From Taibaiella sp. (GTDB lineage Bacteria; Bacteroidota; Bacteroidia; Chitinophagales; Chitinophagaceae), in assembly GCA_019739295.1 (NCBI GenBank), contig JAHHDV010000029.1, positions 32,881-96,880 on the forward strand: a stretch of DNA of 64,000 nucleotides, in the 5' to 3' direction. Below, one piece after another: positions 8,815 to 19,600 of the stretch (position 1 is the first letter of the stretch; every line of letters begins with the position of its first letter). A program made the position numbers and the translations under genes. The notes beneath the pieces were generated by a model that was not told where the DNA came from, searched no databases, and was given only the letters and a program-made list of their open reading frames with translations.

Positions 8815-9975
8815 ATGAGACATACCAGCAACGTTATTCTTGACCCGGATGCCTTAGCCTTTAATATAGCATTTCTACAGAAGGAGATGGGAGAAGACAT
8901 ATTGATCTCTTCAGTGGTGAAAGGGAATGCCTATGGGCATGGCATAGAAACCTTTGTACCGATTGCAGAGAGTTGTGGTATCCGCCATTTTTCGGTATTC
9001 AGCTATTCCGAAGCGCAGCGGGTTCAACGCAGTCTTCAACAACAGCTACCTGTAATGGTGATGGGACATTTGCCTGAGGCCGATCTCGCACAAGCTATCC
9101 ATGATGAACTTGAATTTTTTGTTTTTGATCTCAGGCGGCTTGAAGCCGCCGTTCAAATCGCCAGGGATCTCGGCAAGAAAGCTTTGATTCACATCGAACT
9201 GGAAACGGGTATGAACCGTACCGGATTTTCAAAAGCAATCCTTTTGGCCCAGGTAGTACCCTTTCTGCTCGAACATAAAGCGCATTACGTGCTGAAAGGA
9301 ATCTGCACCCATTTTGCCGGGGCGGAAAGTATTGCCAATTATGTGCGGATTGAAGCGCAGAAACAGAGTTTTACACACCTGCGTTCCGAATTTTTAAAAG
9401 CAGGCCTTCACCCTGAATATACCCATACCTGTTGCAGCGCTGCTGCCATCACGCAGAAAGAAATGCGCTATAATATGGTCCGGATCGGGATCTTACAGTA
9501 TGGCCTCTGGCCCAGTCCCGAGATTAAGATTGAACTTCTCCGCCAAAAGCGACTGTCTGTTTTTCAACTGCATCGGGTCTTATCCTGGGAAAGTCAGCTA
9601 TTGGTTATCAAAGACGTCAAAATGGGTGAATTTATCGGTTATGGGAATAACTACCAGGCCGGTGAAGATATGCGTATCGGAGTGGTGCCGGTCGGCTATG
9701 CCGACGGTTACAGCCGGATGCTTAGTAACTCCGGCACGGTGCTGATCGCGGGTGTGCGGGCTGCAGTATTGGGCAATGTGAATATGAACTCAATCGTGAT
9801 CGACCTGCGGAATATCCCGGAAGCCGCCGTTGGTGACCGGGTCGTACTGATCGGCATGGACGGTGACAACGAGATCTCCGTCGCTTCTTTCGGGGAGCTG
9901 TCCAACCAGCTGAACTACGAGCTGCTGAGCCGTTTATCTATGGATATACCACGGATCAAAGCGCAGGCTGATTAA
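8815..9975 (+). CDS. alr: alanine racemase-family PLP enzyme (divergent)
   Basis: The 386-residue protein has the Alr fold: PLP lysine Lys36 in SVVKGNAYGHG, the second catalytic tyrosine in IGYGNNY (Tyr276), VGYADGYSR, and the C-terminal Tyr368 in QLNYELLSRL. Alr interconverts L- and D-alanine for peptidoglycan. In canonical enzymes a C/S-M-D motif lies beside the active-site entrance; here that stretch reads GNVNMNS (321-326), with Asn in place of the usual Asp. This may alter substrate choice. Bacteroidota commonly carry a murF-alr fusion as the housekeeping enzyme, so this stand-alone copy next to an M20 amidohydrolase may serve amino-acid catabolism instead. That role is inference. Confidence 0.87.
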   Translation: MRHTSNVILDPDALAFNIAFLQKEMGEDILISSVVKGNAYGHGIETFVPIAESCGIRHFSVFSYSEAQRVQRSLQQQLPVMVMGHLPEADLAQAIHDELEFFVFDLRRLEAAVQIARDLGKKALIHIELETGMNRTGFSKAILLAQVVPFLLEHKAHYVLKGICTHFAGAESIANYVRIEAQKQSFTHLRSEFLKAGLHPEYTHTCCSAAAITQKEMRYNMVRIGILQYGLWPSPEIKIELLRQKRLSVFQLHRVLSWESQLLVIKDVKMGEFIGYGNNYQAGEDMRIGVVPVGYADGYSRMLSNSGTVLIAGVRAAVLGNVNMNSIVIDLRNIPEAAVGDRVVLIGMDGDNEISVASFGELSNQLNYELLSRLSMDIPRIKAQAD

Positions 9976-10277
9976 AGGTGCTTTGGTTTGGCATGGCGAG
10001 GTCAAATACGCTGACTCTTTGTGTCATGCTATTTTTAATGTAGATTTCCCTTACCCCTCAGAAGAGTCTGACATCAATTATCTCCGGCAGAAGGTGAACT
10101 GATATTGTTATAACCACATCCAGTTCTCCTTGTATTCAGACTCTTATTGTTCATACGGAGCAGTAATTCTGTTATTAATGCAGCTTATTGTACGGCTTTA
10201 ATAATCTGTTTTCTAAAATAGATTAACTTTAATAAAGAATTTAAAGTCTTCTTTATAGCATCAAAATTTACCGTCAC
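9976..10277. other. intergenic region
   Basis: About 300 bp between alr and the aspartyl protease gene, AT-rich towards the right. I see no hairpin terminator, no exact TAnnTTTG motif on the plus strand and no convincing small gene. Confidence 0.4.
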
Positions 10278-11633
10278 ATGTACTTCCGCATAATTTGGGT
10301 TCTGATCTTATGGGTATCCTGTCTCCTGCCTGCCCGGGGTATTGCCGCGTTCCGCATACTGGATGATGAACCGGTCAGCATTCCTTTTCGAATGGTGAAC
10401 AACCTCATCATTATCGATGTCAATATTAACGGGACTGATTTATCCTTCTTATTGGACAGCGGTGTAGCGGAATCCCTGATCTTCAGCCTGGATGACAAGG
10501 AAGTAGACCTGAGAAATACCCAGACCATGCAGTTCAACGGTTTGGGAAGCAATGCTACAGTAGAAGGTATCGCCTCTCACGGCAATACCCTTCATATAGG
10601 AGAAAAATACGTGGACTCCAACCACAAGATTTATATTATCCTCAATGAGTCTTTTGATTTCTCTGCGCATATCGGTACGCCTATCAACGGGATCATCGGT
10701 TATGAATTTTTCAAAGACTATCCTGTAGAGATCAATTATATGAGGAATACGATCACGATATACCGGGATATCCATCAATTACCCGGTTCCAAATTGAGAA
10801 AGTACCAGGTGCTTCCCATCACATTTGACCGGGCCAAACCTTATGTTCAGATCGACCTGCATACTGACCGGCACCAATACCCGAATGCCAAGATGCTCAT
10901 TGATCTTGGGAATAGCGATGCCCTATGGATTTTTGAGCAGACCTTACCCGGATTTACGTTCCAATCCAGAATAATGGAAGATCACCTCGGGAGAGGATTC
11001 AGCGGTGATATCCAGGGCAAACGCGGCAGGATCCGGGGAATGCAAATGGGTAAATACCATTTTGAGAAAATAATGATCGCCATGCCGGACACCCAATCTT
11101 TAAGATTCACCTATCCCGTATCCCGGCGTGTCGGGTCCATAGGCTCTGAAATCTTATCCAGATTTCACGTCATTCTCGATTACCCGCACCAGGTTTTTTA
11201 TTTCAGGGCCAACAAATATATCGATAAACCTTTCAGGATGAATATGAGTGGATTGGATATCATCTATGACGGCACCCAGTGGTATGAGGAAGTGGTGGGT
11301 TATCTGACAGAAATCCCCTATGGTCAGCGTCCTGAAAATGCAGGAACAGTGGTGTTTAAGTCTCCTTCACATCTCAAATATGAGCTCAAGGAAAAGCCCG
11401 CCTATACCATTCATAATGTCAGAAAAAATTCACCTGCCGCATTGGCAGGCATTCAAAAAGGGGATAAGATCAAATCCATCAATGGAAAAGCAACCGGTAA
11501 GCTGACGATGAATCAAATCTACCAGCTATTGTCCAAAGAAGAGGGCGAGGAGATCGATATCATCCTGATGCGGGAAGGACATGAGGTCAGGACTTCCTTC
11601 GTATTGGAAGACCCGATTGCTTATCTGGAATAA
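10278..11633 (+). CDS. retropepsin-like aspartyl protease with PDZ domain, exported
   Basis: The 451-residue protein has an N-terminal signal sequence (FRIIWVLILWVSCLLPA). A retropepsin-like domain has the catalytic motif FLLDSG (Asp60-Ser61-Gly62) and the flap-like HIGTPINGIIGYEFF. A second half has MLIDLGNSDALW, where DLG replaces DSG/DTG. A C-terminal PDZ domain (about 370-450) contains NSPAALAGIQKGDKIKSING. The layout matches the aspartyl protease family/PDZ proteins common in Bacteroidota, thought to act in the periplasm, though their substrates are mostly unknown. It stands alone, convergent with the MutS-like gene 63 bp away. Confidence 0.88.
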   Translation: MYFRIIWVLILWVSCLLPARGIAAFRILDDEPVSIPFRMVNNLIIIDVNINGTDLSFLLDSGVAESLIFSLDDKEVDLRNTQTMQFNGLGSNATVEGIASHGNTLHIGEKYVDSNHKIYIILNESFDFSAHIGTPINGIIGYEFFKDYPVEINYMRNTITIYRDIHQLPGSKLRKYQVLPITFDRAKPYVQIDLHTDRHQYPNAKMLIDLGNSDALWIFEQTLPGFTFQSRIMEDHLGRGFSGDIQGKRGRIRGMQMGKYHFEKIMIAMPDTQSLRFTYPVSRRVGSIGSEILSRFHVILDYPHQVFYFRANKYIDKPFRMNMSGLDIIYDGTQWYEEVVGYLTEIPYGQRPENAGTVVFKSPSHLKYELKEKPAYTIHNVRKNSPAALAGIQKGDKIKSINGKATGKLTMNQIYQLLSKEEGEEIDIILMREGHEVRTSFVLEDPIAYLE

Positions 11634-11696
11634 AACCGTTCCGTGAATATCTGCCGGTTTATTTTTCAGAAGCAAGCTTCCTGAGACCTGCCAATG

Positions 11697-13016
11697 CTAT
11701 TTTAACTTTTCCAGGATATCCAGTACCCCTTCATTTTTGAGCACCAAGTATCCGATCCGGTCATTGGACACCCCTTCCTTAAGCTGATAGGTAAATGCAA
11801 AAGTACCATCTTCGTTCATCACCGTTTCACAATACCGGAACTGGATATTGGGTACGGATGCGAAGCGTCCGCCTATTTCATATAAATGCGTGGACAAAGC
11901 CATCATATCCGTCTTACTCTGGACCAGAGACCGGATGACTGCCTGCGTACATTCATAAGCATCATGTACATTTGTTCCCTTGAAGAGCTCATCCATAAGC
12001 ACAAGGTTGTAATGGGTCCCGGAGATCTGGATGGCCGTATTTTTGATGCGCTGCACTTCGGCATAAAAGTAACTTTCACCTTTGTATATATTGTCTTCGA
12101 TCTGCATGTTGGTGATGATCCCATGCAGGAAACTGATCCTGGCCTGCCGGGCAGGAACGGCCAGTCCCAGATGTGCCAGATAAGCACAGATCCCCATGCT
12201 CCGGATCAGCGTGGATTTGCCGCTCATATTAGCACCTGTGAGAAACATAAAGTTCTTTTCCCCGGAAAAAGACACGTCATAAGCTACAGGGTTTTCGAGG
12301 AGCGGGTGATATAATCCTTTCACATGGAATACGGAAGGAGCTTCCGGAAGCAGCTCCGGGAAGACCCAGTCCCTCTTCAACCCTGCTATGGCCATTCCCC
12401 TCAGCGCATCTATTTTTTCAAAAAGGCGAACCAGGTGGGCAATCGTGCTTTTCAGGTTCTTCCTGGTGTAGTAACTCAATGTCATCAGCACCTTGAAGGG
12501 TGCCTCTATGGATGTTGTCACCAGCCTGGCGGGTAATTCTGCTTCCAGCATCGATTTCATCTCGGCAAGGATTTCCCTTAGGTATTCAGGAGTATCCCGG
12601 TGCAAATGCTGTATCGCGAGATAGTGACAGCCTTTGACAAATTCCATTACCTGGGTAATGGAGAATTTCAACAGGGATTGTTCATTATTGGGGATCAGGT
12701 GTCTTATGATCTTATCCACCATCAGGGATACGGCCGTAGGTTTATTGATAATCGTCTCGGAAGAAGAATAGAATTTGTCTACCATCAGCATTGTACCATT
12801 ATTGATATTGCCGCACCATTCCTCATGGTGCCGGCTCCAATATCTTATGGCCGATTGGACCTGTAGTAGTTTATTGTAATCGGCAGGTGGTTGTGCCATA
12901 TACTGCTTCAGCCAGGCCGCCCCGCCTAAAGTAGTACATTGATTGATCAGGTGATATACACCGCCTGATCTATGAAATATGGATAAATCCTGTAAGGTCT
13001 TCTGGTCTATGTACAC
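11697..13016 (-). CDS. short MutS-family ATPase
   Basis: The 439-residue protein carries only the MutS core (lever/clamp helices) and the ABC-type ATPase domain. Walker A is GANMSGKST (261-269), the following helix is typical, and Walker B is LVLMDELFKGTN (Asp342, Glu343). STHLYEIGGRF matches the D/H-loop region and VSNDRIGYLVLK the helix-turn-helix dimerisation end. The mismatch-recognition and connector domains of MutS (about 850 residues) and the Smr nuclease of MutS2 are absent. It may therefore act in recombination control or DNA-structure processing rather than mismatch detection. The frame is intact and the short form is known in Bacteroidota, so I do not read it as truncation. Confidence 0.9.
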   Translation of the reverse strand: MYIDQKTLQDLSIFHRSGGVYHLINQCTTLGGAAWLKQYMAQPPADYNKLLQVQSAIRYWSRHHEEWCGNINNGTMLMVDKFYSSSETIINKPTAVSLMVDKIIRHLIPNNEQSLLKFSITQVMEFVKGCHYLAIQHLHRDTPEYLREILAEMKSMLEAELPARLVTTSIEAPFKVLMTLSYYTRKNLKSTIAHLVRLFEKIDALRGMAIAGLKRDWVFPELLPEAPSVFHVKGLYHPLLENPVAYDVSFSGEKNFMFLTGANMSGKSTLIRSMGICAYLAHLGLAVPARQARISFLHGIITNMQIEDNIYKGESYFYAEVQRIKNTAIQISGTHYNLVLMDELFKGTNVHDAYECTQAVIRSLVQSKTDMMALSTHLYEIGGRFASVPNIQFRYCETVMNEDGTFAFTYQLKEGVSNDRIGYLVLKNEGVLDILEKLK

Positions 13017-13050
13017 GCTGTATAAACTGGATTAGTATAGATATTCCATA

Positions 13051-13084
13051 CAAATCTAACCATAAAGACGGAAAGTGCTTCAAA
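13051..13084 (-). promoter_or_regulatory. predicted promoter for MutS-like gene
   Basis: On the minus strand, TTTG (13084-13081) is followed after 22 bp by TAGATTTG (13058-13051). This fits the Bacteroidota -33/-7 consensus TTTG and TAnnTTTG, and lies 35 bp before the start codon. Confidence 0.5.
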
Positions 13085-13631
13085 AGCCGGGAATCCACAG
13101 ACTGTAACATTACGGCTTAATGCGTAAACTGCCCTGGTCTCCATATGACCATGAGAAAAGCTACCAGGTAAGAAAATCCCGGTTATTTTCATTGTACCTT
13201 TTTAAATGCACGAAAGAAACCCCTGTCACATAACCTGTTACGTTAAAAAATGGTAAACGTATTCTTGAAGCACTTTGACCAGATCATACAAAATCACTTC
13301 GGGCAGCTCAGCCAACACGAGGCGATCTTTTACCCGGACAGGTAGTATAATAATATATAAAAACGCTTACCTTTGGCCGCGAATAATTAGGATAATATTA
13401 TTATTTAGTCTTATAATAATTATTTGATTTTCTACCAACCTGGACTTATCTACCCCAAATCAATCAACCCACTCATAGATAAGGAAAGAGTTGAAAGGGA
13501 AGCTGTTTGATGCACATTAAATAGTTTTCAAATGTATTTATACGTATAAATAATTATATTAATATTTATTTTATTAAAAGATATTTATTAATCAATCAAT
13601 TGGATTAAATCATAAATAAAAATCAATTACT
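13085..13631. other. AT-rich leader of the giant surface-protein gene
   Basis: The region between the divergent MutS-like gene and the giant gene. It becomes very AT-rich from 13340 on, and 13510-13600 is almost only A and T. No ORF is convincing. One exact TAnnTTTG motif lies at 13368-13375, which would leave a 5' leader of about 250 nt; such leaders often hold regulation, but I see no defined riboswitch fold. Confidence 0.45.
13368..13375 (+). promoter_or_regulatory. predicted -7 element for the giant surface protein
   Basis: TACCTTTG matches TAnnTTTG. No TTTG is seen at the expected -33 position. Other AT-rich stretches closer to the gene could also serve. Confidence 0.35.
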
Positions 13632-16600
13632 ATGAGTTCAAAAAAATGGACACTTGGTTTCAGGTATGGGAAAAACCTGAAGAATGTCAGTTTTGGGAGT
13701 CAACATTTCCGAAAGCGGTGGATATTACCTGCTATGGCTTTTCTCTCGCTGGCCGGTCCGGTTCAAAATGCAAGAGCGCAACCTGAATCTCCCGGGGATG
13801 TTCCTTGTAATGGTAACCTTTACTTTACAAGACAATTTGGGAATGGAACGGGAGGCAACCCTTATATTACCAGGATTAGTTCCGTAACTAACAGTGAGAG
13901 TGGGGTGAATGTTGAAAATTACAACCAATTAAATCCTAATACTAGGACTAATGCAACAGTCTATTATAACGGATATGTATTTACCCAGAATTGGTTAGCT
14001 ACCTCGACAAGATTTTTGAGGGTTAAAGCAGATGGTACCTATGATGAATCAGATGAAATTAGCGGCTTGCCAAACAATGATTTTAATAATGCCGGTGTTG
14101 ACGCTAATGGAATAATGTATATCTTAAGCAATGATAATACGGTACAACTTTATAAGATAGACCTGAAAGAATGGCCGGATTTGACTGCAGAATCTGTCAA
14201 TTGTGGAATGAAAGCGGCAAGAAATAATAGCAGAGTTTGGGGAGATATTGCTTTTGATCCAATAACGCATAAAGCTTACGCTTGGTATCATCCTTCCAAC
14301 GCGCCTATAAATCATGTAGATTCAGCACAGAGAGGATTATACGAAATACAAAATTACAATACAGGTACTCCCAATATAGTAAAAGTAGGCCAAACTGCCA
14401 ACTATACAATGGGTACATTATTCTTTAATGAAAGAGGACAACTGTTTAGTTATGGTGTAACATATGGTGCTGGCGCGCAAAACAACATGTATTATATTCA
14501 TTTAAATAACGATGCAGATAGTTTAGGATTGCCAAGGTTTTTAGCAACATCGGAACAATCAGATCAATCAGACGGCTGTGAATGTGCATACAGATTAAGT
14601 CTCAGTCTCACTGCAGGAGAAAATGGAATAGTTGAAATCCCGAATTGTTCTGCACCCGGAGCTTTTGATTTTAACCTGATTGCCCATAACAATGCCGACC
14701 AAGGTTTCTCTGGAATAACTTTTAACTTCCCATTAGATAACCGATTCACATTTGCCGATTCTGAAGAAGAAATCAAAACAAGCTTAGAAAGCTTTTTTGG
14801 TGAAGATATAGAAGTTAACATTACGAGTATAGATGAAGGAACAAACAATCATCTTAATATTAACAATATTAGCATTCCTCCCGGGCCCACTATTATATCC
14901 TTTGATTTAAGTATAGCCATTGCCCCGGATGCAGTTTCTGACTTTACTGATATGGCCACTGTTAATTTCCAGTCCGAGTTCGGAGGTTTGTCACCCTACT
15001 ATGGTGAAGATGAGCCTTCTAGTGATCCTTTGGATTTATTTGGAAAAAATGAAAGTACGATAACCTTTGATAAAATTGATGATTTATGTAATTCTGTTAG
15101 CGGTACTGTCTTTAACGATATCAATGGTATAGAAGATGGCATAAATGACCAGGCACCATTGGATGAAGAGCTTAACCTTTATGCAGTTCTTGTCTCTGAT
15201 GCGAATGTAATCACTGCATTCCAGGCAATTGATCCTGCCAACGGGAATTACATGTTTAAGGGTATTCCTCTGGGTACTTACAGGATTATCCTGACTACAA
15301 ATGACGAGGATGCACTAACCAGTGATGCTATCGGAGAAAATGTTTCCACGTTAGCAATAACCCCTCCTGCCGGATGGGTTTATACAGGCGAACAATTGGG
15401 TGACGCTTCTTTGGATAATCCGGCTGACGGGATCTTGAATGGCATTACCGTTTCTGCCGCAGGTTCGGTAATTGCAGATGCGGATTTCGGCATCCAGCAG
15501 CCTCCGGTTACGGATAGCAATACATTAGAACCCGTATCTAACCCGGGCGGAACCAACACGTACACCCTGCCCTCAGATATCAAAACTTTTGATTTCGAAG
15601 ACTTCAACGGGGGTACCGTTACTTCAATTACCATCACCCAGTTCCCTGAAGACGCTACTTCTATCACGGTAGGTGATACTACTTATTACCCTACGGAAGA
15701 CGATATACCGGAAGGTTGTGCTACTACATGTGTAGCATTTGATCCCGTCAATGGAATCACTATCAATATTACCACTGGTGACCTGGACAAAGAGGTATCG
15801 GTAGACCCGGTAGACGGCCCGTCCGTGACAGTTGTTATACCTTTCATCGCTACCGATAATGCCGGTGCGCAAAGCAATGAAAGCGCCTTGAATATCCCTT
15901 TCACAAGCTACAGCATCAGCGGTAATGTCAAAAATGATCCTGACGCAGGAAACGTAGATGGGGACAATATCGACAATGATCTCGACCCTGCACTGGGTGG
16001 AGACCTGATCGCTGTGCTGGTTGACGCAGATAATAAAGTGTACCAGGTGACAGATGTCCTCATGACATCGGGTAATGAAGGTACCTACACATTCCCTGCT
16101 GTACCTAATGGAGACTACTCTGTGATCCTGACCTCGAAACCGGGAACAAACCCTGCTGCAGGCAGTAATGCCGGTGATATCGTCATCAGCCTCCCTGAAG
16201 GATGGGCCAATGCCGGTGAACAGCTCGGTGTGACCACTCCGGATGAAACTGATGGTATACTTACAGGTATTGAGATCGATGGTTCGAATGTAACTGATGC
16301 CAACTTCGGCATCCAGCAGCCTCCGGTTACGGATAGCAATACATTAGAACCCGTATCTAACCCGGGCGGAACCAACACGTACACCCTGCCCTCAGATATC
16401 AAAACTTTTGATTTCGAAGACTTCAACGGGGGTACCGTTACTTCAATTACCATCACCCAGTTCCCTGAAGACGCTACTTCTATCACGGTAGGTGATACTA
16501 CTTATTACCCTACGGAAGACGATATACCGGAAGGTTGTGCTACTACATGTGTAGCATTTGATCCCGTCAATGGAATCACTATCAATATTACCACTGGTGA

Positions 16601-19600
16601 CCTGGACAAAGAGGTATCGGTAGACCCGGTAGACGGCCCGTCCGTGACAGTTGTTATACCTTTCATCGCTACCGATAATGCCGGTGCGCAAAGCAATGAA
16701 AGCGCCTTGAATATCCCTTTCACAAGCTACAGTATCAGCGGTAATGTCAAAAATGATCCTGACGCAGGAAACGTAGATGGGGACAATATCGACAATGATC
16801 TCGACCCTGCACTGGGTGGAGACCTGATCGCTGTGCTGGTTGACGCAGATAATAAAGTGTACCAGGTGACAGATGTCCTCATGACATCGGGTAATGAAGG
16901 TACCTACACATTCCCTGCTGTACCTAATGGAGACTACTCTGTGATCCTGACCTCGAAACCGGGAACAAACCCTGCTGCAGGCAGCAATGCCGGTGATATC
17001 GTCATCAGCCTCCCTGAAGGATGGGCCAATGCCGGTGAACAGCTCGGTGTGACCACTCCGGATGAAACCGATGGTATACTTACAGGTATTGAGATCGATG
17101 GTTCGAATGTAACTGATGCCAACTTCGGCATCCAGCAGCCTCCGGTTACGGATAGCAATACATTAGAACCCGTATCTAACCCGGGCGGAACCAACACGTA
17201 CACCCTGCCCTCAGATATCAAAACTTTTGATTTCGAAGACTTCAACGGGGGTACCGTTACTTCAATTACCATCACCCAGTTCCCTGAAGACGCTACTTCT
17301 ATCACGGTAGGTGATACTACTTATTACCCTACGGAAGACGATATACCGGAAGGTTGTGCTACTACATGTGTAGCATTTGATCCCGTCAATGGAATCACTA
17401 TCAATATTACCACTGGTGACCTGGACAAAGAGGTATCGGTAGACCCGGTAGACGGCCCGTCCGTGACAGTTGTTATACCTTTCATCGCTACCGATAATGC
17501 CGGTGCGCAAAGCAATGAAAGCGCCTTGAATATCCCTTTCACAAGCTACAGTATCAGCGGTAATGTCAAAAATGATCCTGACGCAGGAAACGTAGATGGG
17601 GACAATATCGACAATGATCTCGACCCTGCACTGGGCGGAGACCTGATCGCTGTGCTGGTTGACGCAGATAATAAAGTGTACCAGGTGACAGATGTCCTCA
17701 TGACATCGGGTAATGAAGGTACCTACACATTCCCTGCTGTACCTAATGGAGACTACTCTGTGATCCTGACCTCGAAACCGGGAACAAACCCTGCTGTAGG
17801 CAGCAATGCCGGTGATATCGTCATCAGCCTCCCTGAAGGATGGGCCAATGCCGGTGAACAGCTCGGTGTGACCACTCCGGATGAAACCGATGGTATACTT
17901 ACAGGTATTGAGATCAATGGTTCGAATGTAACCGATGCTAACTTCGGCATCCAGCATCTTCCGGAGACGGTAGTGAATACCGATGTTCCGAGACTGGCGC
18001 CGGCACCTGGAGACAGCCTGGTACTGGATGGGAGCATTTTCAGAAATGCACTGGAGAGCGGGGATCCTTCTACTTCAGATTACCACGGAGGTGAAGTGAC
18101 CGGTATCCGGTTTATTTCTTTCCCTGAAAATGCCGACACGGTATCGATCGGGGATACCCTTTATTGGGAAGATAACTGGCCTTCAGAAGGCGTGGTAACC
18201 ACTTTCGATCCGGAAGATGGGATCACAGGTGTTGCGGTATATCCCAAAACGGGCGCAGAAAAAGTAGAATTGCTCATTGCCGCTATTGACAATGCAGGAT
18301 TTGAGGACCCCAGCCCGGGCAAGATTACGATTCCGTTTGAAAATACATACATCAGCGGTCATATCTTCAACGATCCTGACGGAGGTAATGTGAATCCGAT
18401 CACGGGTATCGATAACTTGGTACCTGCCGGGCTCTATGCTCTACTTCTGGATGATGACGACATCGTGATCGCTCAAACCGAAGTCAATACGGACGGCAGC
18501 TATACGCTACCGGTGACCTATCAAGACAATTATACGGTTAAAATCAGCAATGGCGCTGCTACCGAAGGTGCTGAATGGACTTCAGATTTCGTTCCTCCTT
18601 ATGGATGGGCTTATATGGGAGCCTATACCGGCAACCCGGATACAGATCCTGGCAATACCGGCGATGAAACGGGAACAAGTTCTGTAATTACTATGAATAC
18701 CCTGGCAGCACAGGAAGATGTCAACTTCGCTATCCAGGAATTACCGAACACAGTTGTGAATATTGATGAACCCAGACTGGCGCCGGCTCCCGGCAACAGC
18801 CTGATACTGGACGGTACGATCTTTATCAATGCTTACGAAGATTATGATCCCTCTACCGGTGACGGGACTGTGGGCGCAGTAGTCAGCATCAGGTTTACGG
18901 ATTTCCCTGTCGGTGCAGATAGTATCACCATTAACGGTAGTACTTACAAACTATCTACCTGGCCAATCGAGGGTATAAGTGCTCCTTATAACTCTACTAC
19001 GGGTATTGAAGGTGTAGCTGTCTATCCTTCAGCAGGAGCAGCAAAAGTAGAACTTCCGATATCCGCGATAGATAATGGCGGGATGGGAGATCCATCACCA
19101 GGAAAAGTGACCATTCCATTTGCAGCAACTTCCGTAAACGGGAATGTATTCAATGACCCGAACGCTGCAGATGTAGATAACAGCACCGGAACAGACAATG
19201 CTATCCCGGCAGGTATCTATGCTGCTCTTATCGACGAAAACGGAATAGTAAGGTCTTATACCGAAGTCAATACAGCCGGAACTTATAGTATCCCTGTCAC
19301 TTACAGGGGTGAATATCAGGTCAGGATCAGCACATCAGAACCGGAGATCGGAGATGATTGGTCTGGTACAATATTTGGAGCACCGGAAGAATGGTCTTAT
19401 ACCGGTACTAAAATCGGGGTACCTGGTACAGGGAATACTTTGGATACTACAGGCACCAGTGAATCATTTGTGATGGAGGATCTGAATGAGCAGAACAATG
19501 TCAACTTCGGTATTCAGGAACTTCCTGAGACCGTAGTGTATCACTTCCCGTCACAGCTTGCTCCTGCAACCGGAGAGGGTATTACCATTCCAGGAACTGC

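Noticed and set aside
17262..17957. 231-codon open frame antisense to the giant gene, with copies in each repeat
   Set aside because: It follows from the repeat composition on the opposite strand, appears once per repeat, has no start context and no family features.
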